Assembly: GCA_019058315.1 (NCBI GenBank)
Contig: JAHPZH010000002.1
Span: 496,001-560,000 of the forward strand
Direction of reading: 5' to 3'
DNA from: Candidatus Helarchaeota archaeon
Lineage (GTDB): Archaea; Asgardarchaeota; Lokiarchaeia; Helarchaeales; RDOG01
Length of the DNA stretch: 64,000 bases
The notes beneath the pieces were generated by a model. The model was not told where the DNA came from and ran no database searches. It worked only from the letters and a program-made list of their open reading frames with translations. A program made the position numbers and the translations under genes. Of the stretch, positions 54,901-63,545 are shown piece by piece; the stretch's first letter is position 1; every line of letters starts with the position of its first letter.

Positions 54901-57360
54901 TGTGCCGTTATCTATATCTCCATACTTTATTTGAACAGTAACATTTCTATCTATTCCTACTGGACTGGGTTGAATGAAAGTGAGATTTGTGTAGATATTG
55001 CGGATATTAATAGATATATAAATTTCTTGATTGACATGCCCAGTTTTACTTGCATTTATTTTTATTGGATAAATTCCTATCGGTTTTATAGATGTATTTA
55101 AAATTATTTGATAATGACCTGAACCAATTTCTTGAATAGTATAATAACCTAAGTCCCAATCACATTTTATAGTTGCATTAGTGATGCCTTGATTTAAGGA
55201 ATCATTATAGTTGACGTCTATGGTCACATTTGTTCCCCAAGGAACGAATAGTCCACCGATTTGTGGAGATGTTAGATTCGTAGTTTGTGTAACTTCAAGC
55301 TGAATTAAATCTTGTTTATATTGGGATTTATAATATGTCTTATTTGCGGAAACCGATACATTATATAACCCATATTGCCAACCAGCGGTATCAATTTCTT
55401 CAATATAGATCCCACCACCGTAATATTGCATAGAACCTTTTATTTCTGTCGCATTATCAATTGTATAATTCACAGTTGCCCCAATAATACCCTCTTCTTC
55501 ATTTATATCTGTATAATTTACTTTAATAAGCACTGTATCCCCAGTAAAAATAGGAGTAACTAAAGCATCTTGATCCTCAGCCCGATCTAAAGTTGTATCG
55601 TGAGTTACATCAAAATTTAAAACGATTAAGCCGACTTGGGATGCATTTCCACCATTCCATCGAATATTAACTGTATATTTGCCTGCACTTGCATTTTTAG
55701 CTCCTAAAGTAAAGGTATCAAACTCAACATATCCAGAAGAATCGGGTGATTTATTTTGAGATACTTGTTTCCATGTAGTGCCGTTTGGATAAAAAACAAG
55801 CAATGAAGCGTTTGTTTGGGTTAGATCAGGAATTAATTGATCATTTATTGTTGCATTAATTTTCATAGTATCGGAAATTTCAAAGCTAGTATTTTTTTCC
55901 CATGTGGAAATAGCCCATTTCCAAATTGTCGCGTTTAACACATAATTAGGAGCCTCGGCTATAAATTTCCATCTACCGTTAATGGCAATACTATTTGGGA
56001 TAATTAAAGTAGAATTTCCGGGACCTGAAGTCGGTAAAACATCATTAATTTTGTCATTACCGTAAGGATCAATCACTTGAGTTATATTCCAATTCACAGG
56101 CTTCGAAACATTAAAATAATAATCTATTTCATAAGTTCCTGGTATAGAAACCCCAAAATACATTGTCCATTCCGCTCTTGTTTCATTTCCTACTTTAAAT
56201 TTACTTCCTTGTAATCCAAGATCTGTGGTTGTAAAAGTAGAAGATGTAGCATTAATGAAGATATCAGTATCAATATAAACCAAACCTGATGAATTTGATG
56301 AAAAAGAAAAGTTATACTCAGAACCTCCTGCAGTTCCCAGCCAAGTATCATTAAAAGAAGAAGAACCTGTACCAGGATCACCTAAGTCTGAAATTTCTAC
56401 TGTTGTTCCATGTTCATTATCGGTTAAGTTAAGCGCAATTTGAGATGGTTTTGGAATACTTGACATTTTTAAGGTAATATTATCAAAATAAATCGATATA
56501 TTTGCAGCTGGACTAAATAAACCATTACCAAATGCAACACCAAATCGAACACTTATATTTCCTGGTGGATTAAAACCATAAAGTTCTGGATTAAATGGAA
56601 CTATTATATCTGAATACCAAGTATCATTTTCTATATCGTTTCTTAGAGAAACCAATTTGAATGCTGTTTCTACTCCATTTAAACCTATACTACAATAAAG
56701 GGAGGTACCTCCTGGTGCGTCTCTATTAACGATCCAATCAGTATCATTTGTTATTAATCTATAATTAAAATCAATAATCCAATCTTCAAATGGAATTTCA
56801 TTTCTATCAAAATTAAAAGTATAATTCCAATAAGAATCTGTATTTTGCCAGTTATTTGAGGCATTTGCGATAAATTTAAGATATATGGAGTCGTTTGAAT
56901 CAAGAGGCTCATCTAACCAGCCAAATTCCGCTAATTCTGGGTCTGAACTCGTAGTATAATTAGTCCAAGAGGTGCTATCATATCCAAAATCAAAAGTATC
57001 ATTTATCCATAACCTATCATATTCATAAATATCTGTGATGTTAAATCGAATTTTATTTGCTTCCCAATTCTCAGGAACAATTATAGATGCATTTCCAGAT
57101 TTTGATAAATTAAGCCCATTTTCTTGGAAAATTCCTCGTCCAAACTCCGTCACATTTTGATGAATTCCAACTCCCGAATATTCCGCTGAATTGGATTGAA
57201 TAGAAATAATTGGGAACTCAATATTAGATTCGGATCTATTGATAAATTGAGAGTACAAATTGTCATCATTAGATAAATTATAGGTATTTAAATTAGTAAA
57301 AATCATTATTGAGAGAAACATGAGTGTTAAAAAAAATGATTTTAATCTTTTTGTTGGCAT
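51919..57360 (-). CDS. Giant Ig-repeat surface protein, 1813 residues
   Basis: Signal peptide (~8-28); N-terminal jelly-roll-like region (DSYWNYTFNFDRNEIPFEDW); then beta-sandwich modules, four of which (about 690-1495) are ~200-residue repeats opening LTSPQIGGLFVPWG and containing IYTNLTYIQPSPVGIDRN and GANITVS; then a Pro-rich stalk, a C-terminal helix (LLAMIIIPMVGAIAGLSVYM) and a Lys-rich cytoplasmic tail of ~80 residues. Asn-X-Ser/Thr sites abound. It is probably an N-glycosylated cell-surface or stalk protein. The long basic tail may contact cytoplasmic partners. Confidence 0.85.
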   Translation of the reverse strand: MPTKRLKSFFLTLMFLSIMIFTNLNTYNLSNDDNLYSQFINRSESNIEFPIISIQSNSAEYSGVGIHQNVTEFGRGIFQENGLNLSKSGNASIIVPENWEANKIRFNITDIYEYDRLWINDTFDFGYDSTSWTNYTTSSDPELAEFGWLDEPLDSNDSIYLKFIANASNNWQNTDSYWNYTFNFDRNEIPFEDWIIDFNYRLITNDTDWIVNRDAPGGTSLYCSIGLNGVETAFKLVSLRNDIENDTWYSDIIVPFNPELYGFNPPGNISVRFGVAFGNGLFSPAANISIYFDNITLKMSSIPKPSQIALNLTDNEHGTTVEISDLGDPGTGSSSFNDTWLGTAGGSEYNFSFSSNSSGLVYIDTDIFINATSSTFTTTDLGLQGSKFKVGNETRAEWTMYFGVSIPGTYEIDYYFNVSKPVNWNITQVIDPYGNDKINDVLPTSGPGNSTLIIPNSIAINGRWKFIAEAPNYVLNATIWKWAISTWEKNTSFEISDTMKINATINDQLIPDLTQTNASLLVFYPNGTTWKQVSQNKSPDSSGYVEFDTFTLGAKNASAGKYTVNIRWNGGNASQVGLIVLNFDVTHDTTLDRAEDQDALVTPIFTGDTVLIKVNYTDINEEEGIIGATVNYTIDNATEIKGSMQYYGGGIYIEEIDTAGWQYGLYNVSVSANKTYYKSQYKQDLIQLEVTQTTNLTSPQIGGLFVPWGTNVTIDVNYNDSLNQGITNATIKCDWDLGYYTIQEIGSGHYQIILNTSIKPIGIYPIKINASKTGHVNQEIYISINIRNIYTNLTFIQPSPVGIDRNVTVQIKYGDIDNGTLISGANITVSSDLGAQYWSLNNFSYQEISLGTYNLTFNTSVFGGGGTYVIYVTANKSNYANATTPISIFVSDRSTTLTSPQIGGLFVPWGKNITIDVNYNESLGLGISNATVKCDWDAGYYIIQEMGSGQYRIILNTTVKTIGTYTLKINASKLKYIGQEIFISINIRNIYTNITYVQPSPIGIDRNVTIQLTYGDIDNGTLISGANITVSSDFDAQYWPLNNFSYQEISPGTYNLTFNTSVFGGGGTYVIYVTANKSNYANATTPISIFVGDRTSTLTSPQIGGLFVPSGRNVTIDVYYNESLGPGISNATVKCNWNSGYYTIQEVGFGQYNITLNTTIKTIGTYTLKINASKAKYETKEIFISINIRNIYTNLTYIQPSPVGIDRNITIQLEYGDIDNGTLISNANITVSFELGAQYWPLNNYSYFEISPSGTYNLTFNTSIFGGGGTYVIYVTAYKANYANATNPISIFVVDRSTTLTSPQVGGVFVPWGRNETIEIFYNETSTQGISNATIQCNWDLGYYTIQEVGSGKYTITLNSTSKTIGTYTLKINASKSKYETREIYISINIHNIFTNLSYIQPDPVEFRSNISILISYGDTDNNTLISDANLSVSFEFGAQYWSLSNYSYFEISSSGIYNLTFNTSIFGRVGTFLIYITANKSNYANASIPISIFIELIDATLILEDLDDTYLKQNITLKLYYNDSSGKPIENANITYSEDSLGAGGFNYNSSGFYYLNLNTSNLGIGVYYIFVKANGSNLGYKIKTDTFLLKIFNIPTILTAEYNILNVTPGSSFTIRVTFEVDNSSTGWIEFIKNATVTYYWVRGEGNLTDNLDGTYEFTMDAPMTTKTYDITISAFKENYTALNIIIYLVVQLPPQEPGKEQPPLFFPPEDIRPLLAMIIIPMVGAIAGLSVYMAWYRHFRYPVIVRRMRKAIKNIKKKKTVKPFEVGSRTDLISGLVEKDFEKFQNEILIPLTGKKKGFGKMEKKAGKKK
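52880..55290 (-). repeat. Four tandem ~600-bp coding repeats
   Basis: The landmark encoding SPQIGGLFVP recurs at about 53440, 54040, 54640 and 55240, a period of 600-603 nt. Parts of the two central copies (around 54100-54300 and 54705-54905) are almost identical in DNA, with few changes per 100 nt, showing recent duplication or conversion, while the copy near 53000 has diverged most. Confidence 0.85.
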
Positions 57361-57580
57361 TTATTTCCTTCCTTAATAAATTTTGATAATACCCACATAT
57401 TTAATGTAATTTGGGAAGAGTTTCCCCATATTTGAATTTTTAATCAGCAATTAAATTATTTATAAATGTTATAATATCTTATCAATACTAATATATAGTT
57501 TTAACGTTAAATTTTAGTTCAGAGTAAGAAAAATAAAGTTCCTCAAAAATTCTTTATTAATTATTAGAAGTGAATATATA

Positions 57581-57595
57581 GAGGGATTCCCGCTG
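57581..57595 (+). promoter_or_regulatory. GAGGG ribosome site with CTG start
   Basis: GAGGG at 57581-57585 is followed after 7 nt by CTG 57593-57595, opening the frame CTG-CCC-GAT-TTA-ATA (x-P-D-L-I). The next legal start (TTG 57629) is 43 nt from the ribosome site. The reading of CTG as initiator is inferred. Confidence 0.45.
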
Positions 57596-58576
57596 CCCGA
57601 TTTAATAAGACCCGACGAAATAAATAAGTTGCTCGAGAATTATCTTAATATAATTGATGATATAAAAGCAACTGTCGTTGTAGACAATGATGGGCTAGTA
57701 TTTGCTTCTACTTTAAAGTCAGATTTAGAAGACTTAGTAATGAGTGCATTGACTGCACATATGCAAACACTTTCAGAAAGAATAAAACAAGAATCTGATT
57801 CCGGTTATTTTAAAAATTTGACATTAGAGATGGAAAAGCAAAAATTCATTTTTAATGAAGCAGGTCCTGAACATCTATTGCTAACTGTTGTAGATAAAGA
57901 TGCTGGAACAGATACAATTATAAAATACGCCCAAATTGTGGCAGAAAAAATTGCTAAAATATTGAATGGTGAACCAACCTCACTAAAACTTGAAAAAATT
58001 CACGAAAAACCTGTTGCAGTTGAAAAAGAAGAGCCTAAACCAATAAAAAAGTGTGTTTTTAAAGTTGTTATAGTAGGAGAACCTAGAGTAGGTAAAACTT
58101 CTTTAGTAGTCAAATTCGCAAAGGGTCGATTCGAATCAGTATATAAACCAACTTTAGGTGTTGATGTAATAAAACATTCCTATGAATATAATCCCAATGT
58201 CCATCTTATCTTTACAGCATGGGATATATCGGGACAAGCATCCTTTAAAAAACTTAGAAGGTCGTATTATCCTAATACTGAAGGATTTTTTGTTATTTAT
58301 GACACAACAGATAAAGAAAGTTTTGATAGAGTCAATGATTGGATAGAGGAAATACAACAATACGATACAAAAAATAGCATTTTTGTATTAGTTGGAAACA
58401 AAATTGATTTAGAAGACGAAAGAGTTATTTCTAAAGAGAAAGGAGATAAGAAAGCAAAAGATTTAGGAGTCTATTTTTATGAAACTTCAGCAAAAACTGG
58501 ACGAAATGTTAATGATCTTTTTTATTACTTAGGAGAAAAAATTGTTGAAAAAAGGAAAATAAAAGGTTCTGATTGA
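57593..58576 (+). CDS. Roadblock domain fused to Rab-like small GTPase
   Basis: 327 residues if started at CTG 57593, which lies 7 nt after GAGGG; no ATG/GTG/TTG is near, and TTG 57629 would cut the first roadblock helix (LIRPDEINKLLENYLNII). Residues ~1-125: roadblock (ATVVVDNDGLVFAST, long helix, HLLLTVVDKDAG). Residues ~152-320: GTPase with P-loop GEPRVGKTS, KPTLGVD, G3 DISGQ (Gln kept), NKID and SAK. No C-terminal Cys. A roadblock joined to a GTPase suggests self-contained GAP or dimer control. It heads a forward set with the longin-like gene 14 nt downstream. Confidence 0.85.
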   Translation: MPDLIRPDEINKLLENYLNIIDDIKATVVVDNDGLVFASTLKSDLEDLVMSALTAHMQTLSERIKQESDSGYFKNLTLEMEKQKFIFNEAGPEHLLLTVVDKDAGTDTIIKYAQIVAEKIAKILNGEPTSLKLEKIHEKPVAVEKEEPKPIKKCVFKVVIVGEPRVGKTSLVVKFAKGRFESVYKPTLGVDVIKHSYEYNPNVHLIFTAWDISGQASFKKLRRSYYPNTEGFFVIYDTTDKESFDRVNDWIEEIQQYDTKNSIFVLVGNKIDLEDERVISKEKGDKKAKDLGVYFYETSAKTGRNVNDLFYYLGEKIVEKRKIKGSD

Positions 58577-58590
58577 TGTAGGAAAGGAAA

Positions 58591-59673
58591 TTGAATAAGC
58601 CTTATTTTTTGTATATTCTTAAAGCTTCAGGTTTATGTTTATTTTCTTATAATCTAAAAGGATACATGAGAGAATTCGAAGAATTTCTTATTACTGGATT
58701 TATTAGTGCAATTTCTACATTTTCTAGAGAATTAAATAAACAATTTGGTTATTCTGAAGAATATGGGCGATTATCTTCTATACCAATAAATGAAAATTTT
58801 GAAATTATGATTTCATATAAGCATCCATTGATTGGTGCTTTAATTGTTGGGAAGAAGGATATAGATGAGGATATGAAAAATTTTCTTGAAGAAATTATGA
58901 ACGAATTTCATTTGAAATATGAAGATAAATTTATGAAATTTGAAGGTGATATTTCAATATTTGATCCTTTTAAAGATGAAGTTGAAAGAATTTATGGAAA
59001 AATGGGCATTTTCTCATTTCAAATTCCAAAATTACAAAAGGATTATAGAAAAAGAATTGATTTTAATAAAAATGAATTTGAGCTAATTAAATTTATTGAT
59101 GGTAAAAATGATATAAAAGAAATTTCATTAAAAATGGGAAAAGAAATTGATGAAATAAAAAAACTAATTTCAACTCTATTATGGAATGAAAAGATAACAT
59201 TAAGTGAAAAGGTTTATGACGAAGATATTTATGAGCCAAAAATTAATCTATTTCATCTTATAAGAACTAAAGTTTTTACTCATGAAAAGGAAGAAATAAC
59301 AAGTTCTGAAAAAAGATCTATAGAATTTGAGGTACTTAAAACCATAGATGGATTTAAAACTGTGCATGAAATCTCGGAAGAATTTCAAAATCTATCAATT
59401 AGTGATATTAAACGAATAATTTCATTTTATTTCTCACAAGGCTATTTAGAGAAAGTGGAATTATATCCACAAATAATAAAATTGGATGATAATTTTTTAA
59501 AGAATTTTCAAAATCAAAACCTGGTTTTATGTTATAGCTTGGAAAATACTTGTAATGGGGAATTATCTCTTTTAGAAATATCAAATAGAATTGATATTCC
59601 TATTAAAGAAATTAAGAAAATGTTAGTTAATATGGGAAAGCAAGTTACTTATAAGAAAAAATATATTAAATAA
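58591..59673 (+). CDS. Longin-like N-terminus plus helical/winged-helix protein
   Basis: 360 residues, TTG start. Residues ~1-115 have a longin-like pattern (YFLYILKASGLCLFSYNLKG, a helix FLITGFISAISTFSREL, FEIMISYKHPLIGALIVGKK). Later segments repeat the motif pattern of small winged helices (FELIKFIDGKNDIKEISLKM at ~160-180; FEVLKTIDGFKTVHEISEEF at ~250-270; SLLEISNRIDIPIKEIKKM near the end). It lies 14 nt after the roadblock-GTPase, so they are probably cotranscribed and may work together. Confidence 0.6.
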   Translation: MNKPYFLYILKASGLCLFSYNLKGYMREFEEFLITGFISAISTFSRELNKQFGYSEEYGRLSSIPINENFEIMISYKHPLIGALIVGKKDIDEDMKNFLEEIMNEFHLKYEDKFMKFEGDISIFDPFKDEVERIYGKMGIFSFQIPKLQKDYRKRIDFNKNEFELIKFIDGKNDIKEISLKMGKEIDEIKKLISTLLWNEKITLSEKVYDEDIYEPKINLFHLIRTKVFTHEKEEITSSEKRSIEFEVLKTIDGFKTVHEISEEFQNLSISDIKRIISFYFSQGYLEKVELYPQIIKLDDNFLKNFQNQNLVLCYSLENTCNGELSLLEISNRIDIPIKEIKKMLVNMGKQVTYKKKYIK

Positions 59674-59872
59674 GGTTTAACATTCTAAAATTTTTATATT
59701 TGACTGCTAATTTAATAAAAATAATCAAGAAAAAGCTTAGAGAAGAACCCAATCCTTACCTTTGCAATATAATAATCTACCAGTATCCTACAATAACACA
59801 TGGGTATTACTCATTTTTATAATGAATACTTAACCACTCTTATTTAATAAGTACGCTTCATGAGGTGCCTAT

Positions 59873-61540
59873 TTGTTAAATAATGAATCAGCAATAACCT
59901 GCAATTTCTGTGGAAGTTTAAATCCAATTTATTATTGTAATAAATGTAATGTGGTTTTTTGCAGTAAGTGTAAAAAGGAAGAATTAAACAATCTGGTATT
60001 CTGCGCATATTGCGGAATTACTATTGCAAAAATCCAAAATAATGATCTAATGTCCGAACAAAAATATAAATGTCATAAATGCAGATCCAACAAATTTGTT
60101 ATTGGTCAAAAAAGGGTTAGACTATGTCCAGGTTGTAATCAAAGTAATATTTCAACTATTGCTGAGAAAAAACGTAATTTAATTGAGTCATCACGTAAAC
60201 TAATTTTTAGGTTCAGAGATGGTTACAAAGAATTATACACTTTTCTGACAAAATTAAGCCGTGTTAGAAATAAATTAATTGAACTCAGAACAAGCGGGTT
60301 TTTCCATGACCCTAAAATTGAATCATTTATCTTAAAATTGATCAGATCTATTCCACTTACAAAAAAACAAATTATGTTTAGGGTTGAACAAGATTATAAA
60401 ATTCTCAAATTACCTCTACAGAAATTTTTAGATCCATCGAAATGGACTCCTGATAAATTTTTCTTGCTTGAGGCATCTCTAAATCAAATTAAAGAGACCA
60501 TGGATGATTTTAGAAGATTTATTGACGAATTAATTGAGACTTCGAATAAGTTTTTAATAATCGCTACGAAAAAAATTAAAGCTGTGTCTTATTATAAAAA
60601 TATATATGATAAATTTGAAGGACTATTAGAAATATTACCAGGAGAATTACCTATATGCGCATTTAAAAATGTCAAATTTAAAAAATGTTCGTTTCAAGAT
60701 TTGAAAAGAAGTAAAGGTAATTTATTTTTGACTGATCGTCGTATGATTTTTCTTCGAAGGAAAGGATTAATCTTCAGAAAATACATACATCTGTTTGATT
60801 TCTTCTTAGAAGGATTTGAAAAGGTTGAATTAGTTGGAAGAGTATTTAAAAAATTGAAATTTTCATTAGAAGAGGGTAATATTAAATTTGCTGCACCTAA
60901 AAAAGTGATGCGAGCTATAAAGAATTATTTCACTATTTCCATTAATTTTGAGAAATATCGTGTAGAAGGTGAAATACCGACAGAAATTCTAGAACCTATA
61001 GATTTGAATTTATTGGATTTAAAACAAAAAATTGAATTAATCATTACTTCTTTATTAAGTTTAACACCAACTAGTTACCAAATAACAAACCCAAATCAAA
61101 TTAGTATTACATCACCAAGTGTTCAATTTAATAACTTTGAAAGAAATGATAATAACGAAAATCCTAGCAATAATATTGTATTATTTTTGCATAAAATTCA
61201 AGGGGAAGAGTTTTCATTAAGTAATACTCTTCAAAATCTAGAAGATAAATTTAATCAAGGGATCATCTCTTCTGAAGAATATTTAAAACAATTTCGTCAT
61301 TTACAATCTGAATTATTTTCAATAAGAAAAAGAATTGACCAGATCCAAAGACAAATTAATAATGATTTACCTTATAATCCAATATCGAGACCAATTAGTC
61401 AAAATTTAAGAATAGACCAAAATCCAATACAAATTAATTCAAATTTGAGAAATGTAGAAAATACAAGATGTAACAATGATGATTCTGATGAAAAAAATAA
61501 ATCTAAACCAGTTCCAATAAATATCTTCGATATGTATTGA
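59873..61540 (+). CDS. Zinc-finger protein with a GRAM/PH-like domain
   Basis: 555 residues, TTG start 6 nt after GAGGTG. Cys pairs at residues 10-13, then CNKC, FCSKC, FCAYC, CHKC and CPGC make three zinc modules in the first ~95 residues. A helical region (~100-240) follows. At ~255-370 the sequence GNLFLTDRRMIFLRRKGLIF then FFLEGFEKVELVG and KLKFSLEEGNIKFAAP matches GRAM/PH-type lipid-binding domains (strand LxLTxxRxIF). A disordered tail with a short coiled coil (~430-490) ends it. No membrane helix. A membrane-lipid or trafficking adaptor is inferred. Confidence 0.65.
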   Translation: MLNNESAITCNFCGSLNPIYYCNKCNVVFCSKCKKEELNNLVFCAYCGITIAKIQNNDLMSEQKYKCHKCRSNKFVIGQKRVRLCPGCNQSNISTIAEKKRNLIESSRKLIFRFRDGYKELYTFLTKLSRVRNKLIELRTSGFFHDPKIESFILKLIRSIPLTKKQIMFRVEQDYKILKLPLQKFLDPSKWTPDKFFLLEASLNQIKETMDDFRRFIDELIETSNKFLIIATKKIKAVSYYKNIYDKFEGLLEILPGELPICAFKNVKFKKCSFQDLKRSKGNLFLTDRRMIFLRRKGLIFRKYIHLFDFFLEGFEKVELVGRVFKKLKFSLEEGNIKFAAPKKVMRAIKNYFTISINFEKYRVEGEIPTEILEPIDLNLLDLKQKIELIITSLLSLTPTSYQITNPNQISITSPSVQFNNFERNDNNENPSNNIVLFLHKIQGEEFSLSNTLQNLEDKFNQGIISSEEYLKQFRHLQSELFSIRKRIDQIQRQINNDLPYNPISRPISQNLRIDQNPIQINSNLRNVENTRCNNDDSDEKNKSKPVPINIFDMY

Positions 61541-61760
61541 TTTTATTAATTTTTTATTTTTTAAGATCCCTTTATTAGGGTTTTATCTAACTAATAGACG
61601 ATTTTTTCACCAAAACATTTTTAAATTTTCTATATTTATTCAAGGTCAATTTCTATTTAATAAAAAATAAAAATAATTTGCACCAAAATTTCTTATAATG
61701 TATTATAATTTATTGAATATTAATTAAAGATTTAGAATGAATTAGGATCCTAATCGAAAA

Positions 61761-63545
61761 ATGAGAAAAAAAATAATACTAATTTGTTTATTTTTAGGGT
61801 TTTTTTCTTTGCTATTCGTTGCAAGTTGTATTAAGAACCCATATCAGCCATTAATGAATTTTGGAATATCTTCTAATTTAGATTCTGAGGATATGAAAAC
61901 AACAGATGAACCATTACCCTATGAACCGCCGGATGCTCTTATAAATTTGGAAGTAATAAGAACGGTTTATTTTAAGCAAAGTCTAGTACATATCAACGAT
62001 TATTTTGTTGTGAAAAATAATAAAACTAATTCAAAGGACTTTATTCAAGTCGGACTTCCATATAATTTTAGGGGACAATTATATGATATTTCCGCTTCTG
62101 GAGAAAATATTGGAAAATTGCGAATAGTTGAGTTGCCATATGATGGAAGCGGATTCTCTAAATGGAATATATATTTAGATGATCCAATAAAACCTTATGA
62201 AATATTTAATTTTACGGTATCAATGATATGTTCTGATGTTGTTAACTTTAAAACCCCAACAAGCTTTTCTGGTAGTGATCCAATATATTCATACAGGTTT
62301 TATAAATATCCTTCTTCTCCTTACACTTCTTTATCAGTAGAATCAACATTTTATGCTGATAATAATGCACCAGATATAGCTAATGATTTACCATCATGGG
62401 ATTTTCAAACAAAAACAGGAACACTAACAGTAACAAATCCAATACTTGAATGCGAAATATTTAACCGAGTAATTGAGATAGATAGATGGGGATATATTTA
62501 CGTCCGAGAATATTATCAGTTAAGAAATTTAGTTTATAATAATAAAGTATCAACATTTAGTATCTTACTTCCTATTGATATAATGGAATATAAGGTATTT
62601 GACTTTTTTACTGATCTTATAGTGACTCCAATTCCAGAACCTCAAAATATGGCAATAAATATGACCATAAATTGGGATATCTCACGGTATTCTCTAGATA
62701 AAGGACAAGTCGCATACTTTTGGGTTGAATACAGAAGACCACTAGAATTGCACCATTTTGAATCAGGTTCTATAGGAAGATTTTTTTATCAATTCGAACC
62801 TGAAAGATTACCCTGGAAAACAGATCGCTTCTTAACTAGTTTTAAATTACCACCTGGTTGTTCTATCTTGTCTCATGTTCCCACTGCAACTTCTGTCTTA
62901 ACTTTAAATGGTGATATATATCTAAACTATTTAACAATTAATTCTACTCAAAACCACTATAAAGTATTCATATTTGATTATGTTATATTAGAAACTCTTC
63001 CATTTGATTTCTTTAGACCCCTACTAATAGCAGGGTTAATTTCTATTCCACTAATCTCTTTTATAATATTGAAACGAGAATTACCTCGAAAAAAAGAATT
63101 ACGGTTACGACCTACAGAAGTTCCATCTCATATAATTAGAGAATTTATTACTTTATATTCGGAAAAGAATGCTTTGTATATTGAAATAGAAAATCTTGAA
63201 GAAAACATGGCGAGAAGAAAAATTAAAAAACGTGAATACCGTAATCAACTGAAAACAATCGAGAGGAAACTATCTGATTTAAATAAAGAATTAAAGAAAT
63301 TTTCGGATGAAATTTCCGAAGCAGGAGGGCGTTATGAAAAAATTATTGAGGAACTAGAGCTTCGAGAAGCAGATTATGACATGGCTAGAGAAGCTTTAGA
63401 AGCAATAGAAAGAAGATATAGGGTTAGTCGAAGAATTAGTACTACTACTTATAGAAAATTGAAAAAGGAAGAAGAAAAAGCTCTCCAAAAATCCAAAAAA
63501 GATAAAGAAAAACTTATACAAGAACTTAGAGAACTTATGGGTTAA
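61761..63545 (+). CDS. Membrane protein with exported domains and coiled-coil tail, ribophorin-I-like
   Basis: 594 residues: signal peptide (~5-23), two exported beta-rich domains (~50-240; ~240-410, with EIDRWGYIYVREYYQLRN), one membrane helix (~415-435, LLIAGLISIPLISFIIL), then a ~150-residue cytoplasmic coiled coil. The order (two luminal-type domains, TM, charged coiled coil) and the local pattern x-W-G-x-I-x-V-x-E-x-Y-x-L resemble eukaryotic ribophorin I (OST1), and Asgard relatives of ribophorin I have been reported. This is a likeness of plan; I cannot align it. Confidence 0.5.
   Translation: MRKKIILICLFLGFFSLLFVASCIKNPYQPLMNFGISSNLDSEDMKTTDEPLPYEPPDALINLEVIRTVYFKQSLVHINDYFVVKNNKTNSKDFIQVGLPYNFRGQLYDISASGENIGKLRIVELPYDGSGFSKWNIYLDDPIKPYEIFNFTVSMICSDVVNFKTPTSFSGSDPIYSYRFYKYPSSPYTSLSVESTFYADNNAPDIANDLPSWDFQTKTGTLTVTNPILECEIFNRVIEIDRWGYIYVREYYQLRNLVYNNKVSTFSILLPIDIMEYKVFDFFTDLIVTPIPEPQNMAINMTINWDISRYSLDKGQVAYFWVEYRRPLELHHFESGSIGRFFYQFEPERLPWKTDRFLTSFKLPPGCSILSHVPTATSVLTLNGDIYLNYLTINSTQNHYKVFIFDYVILETLPFDFFRPLLIAGLISIPLISFIILKRELPRKKELRLRPTEVPSHIIREFITLYSEKNALYIEIENLEENMARRKIKKREYRNQLKTIERKLSDLNKELKKFSDEISEAGGRYEKIIEELELREADYDMAREALEAIERRYRVSRRISTTTYRKLKKEEEKALQKSKKDKEKLIQELRELMG

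Noticed and set aside
59780..59820. Weak hairpin (AGTATCC with GGGTATTACT) as a terminator or RNA.
   Set aside because: The stem is short and mismatched.
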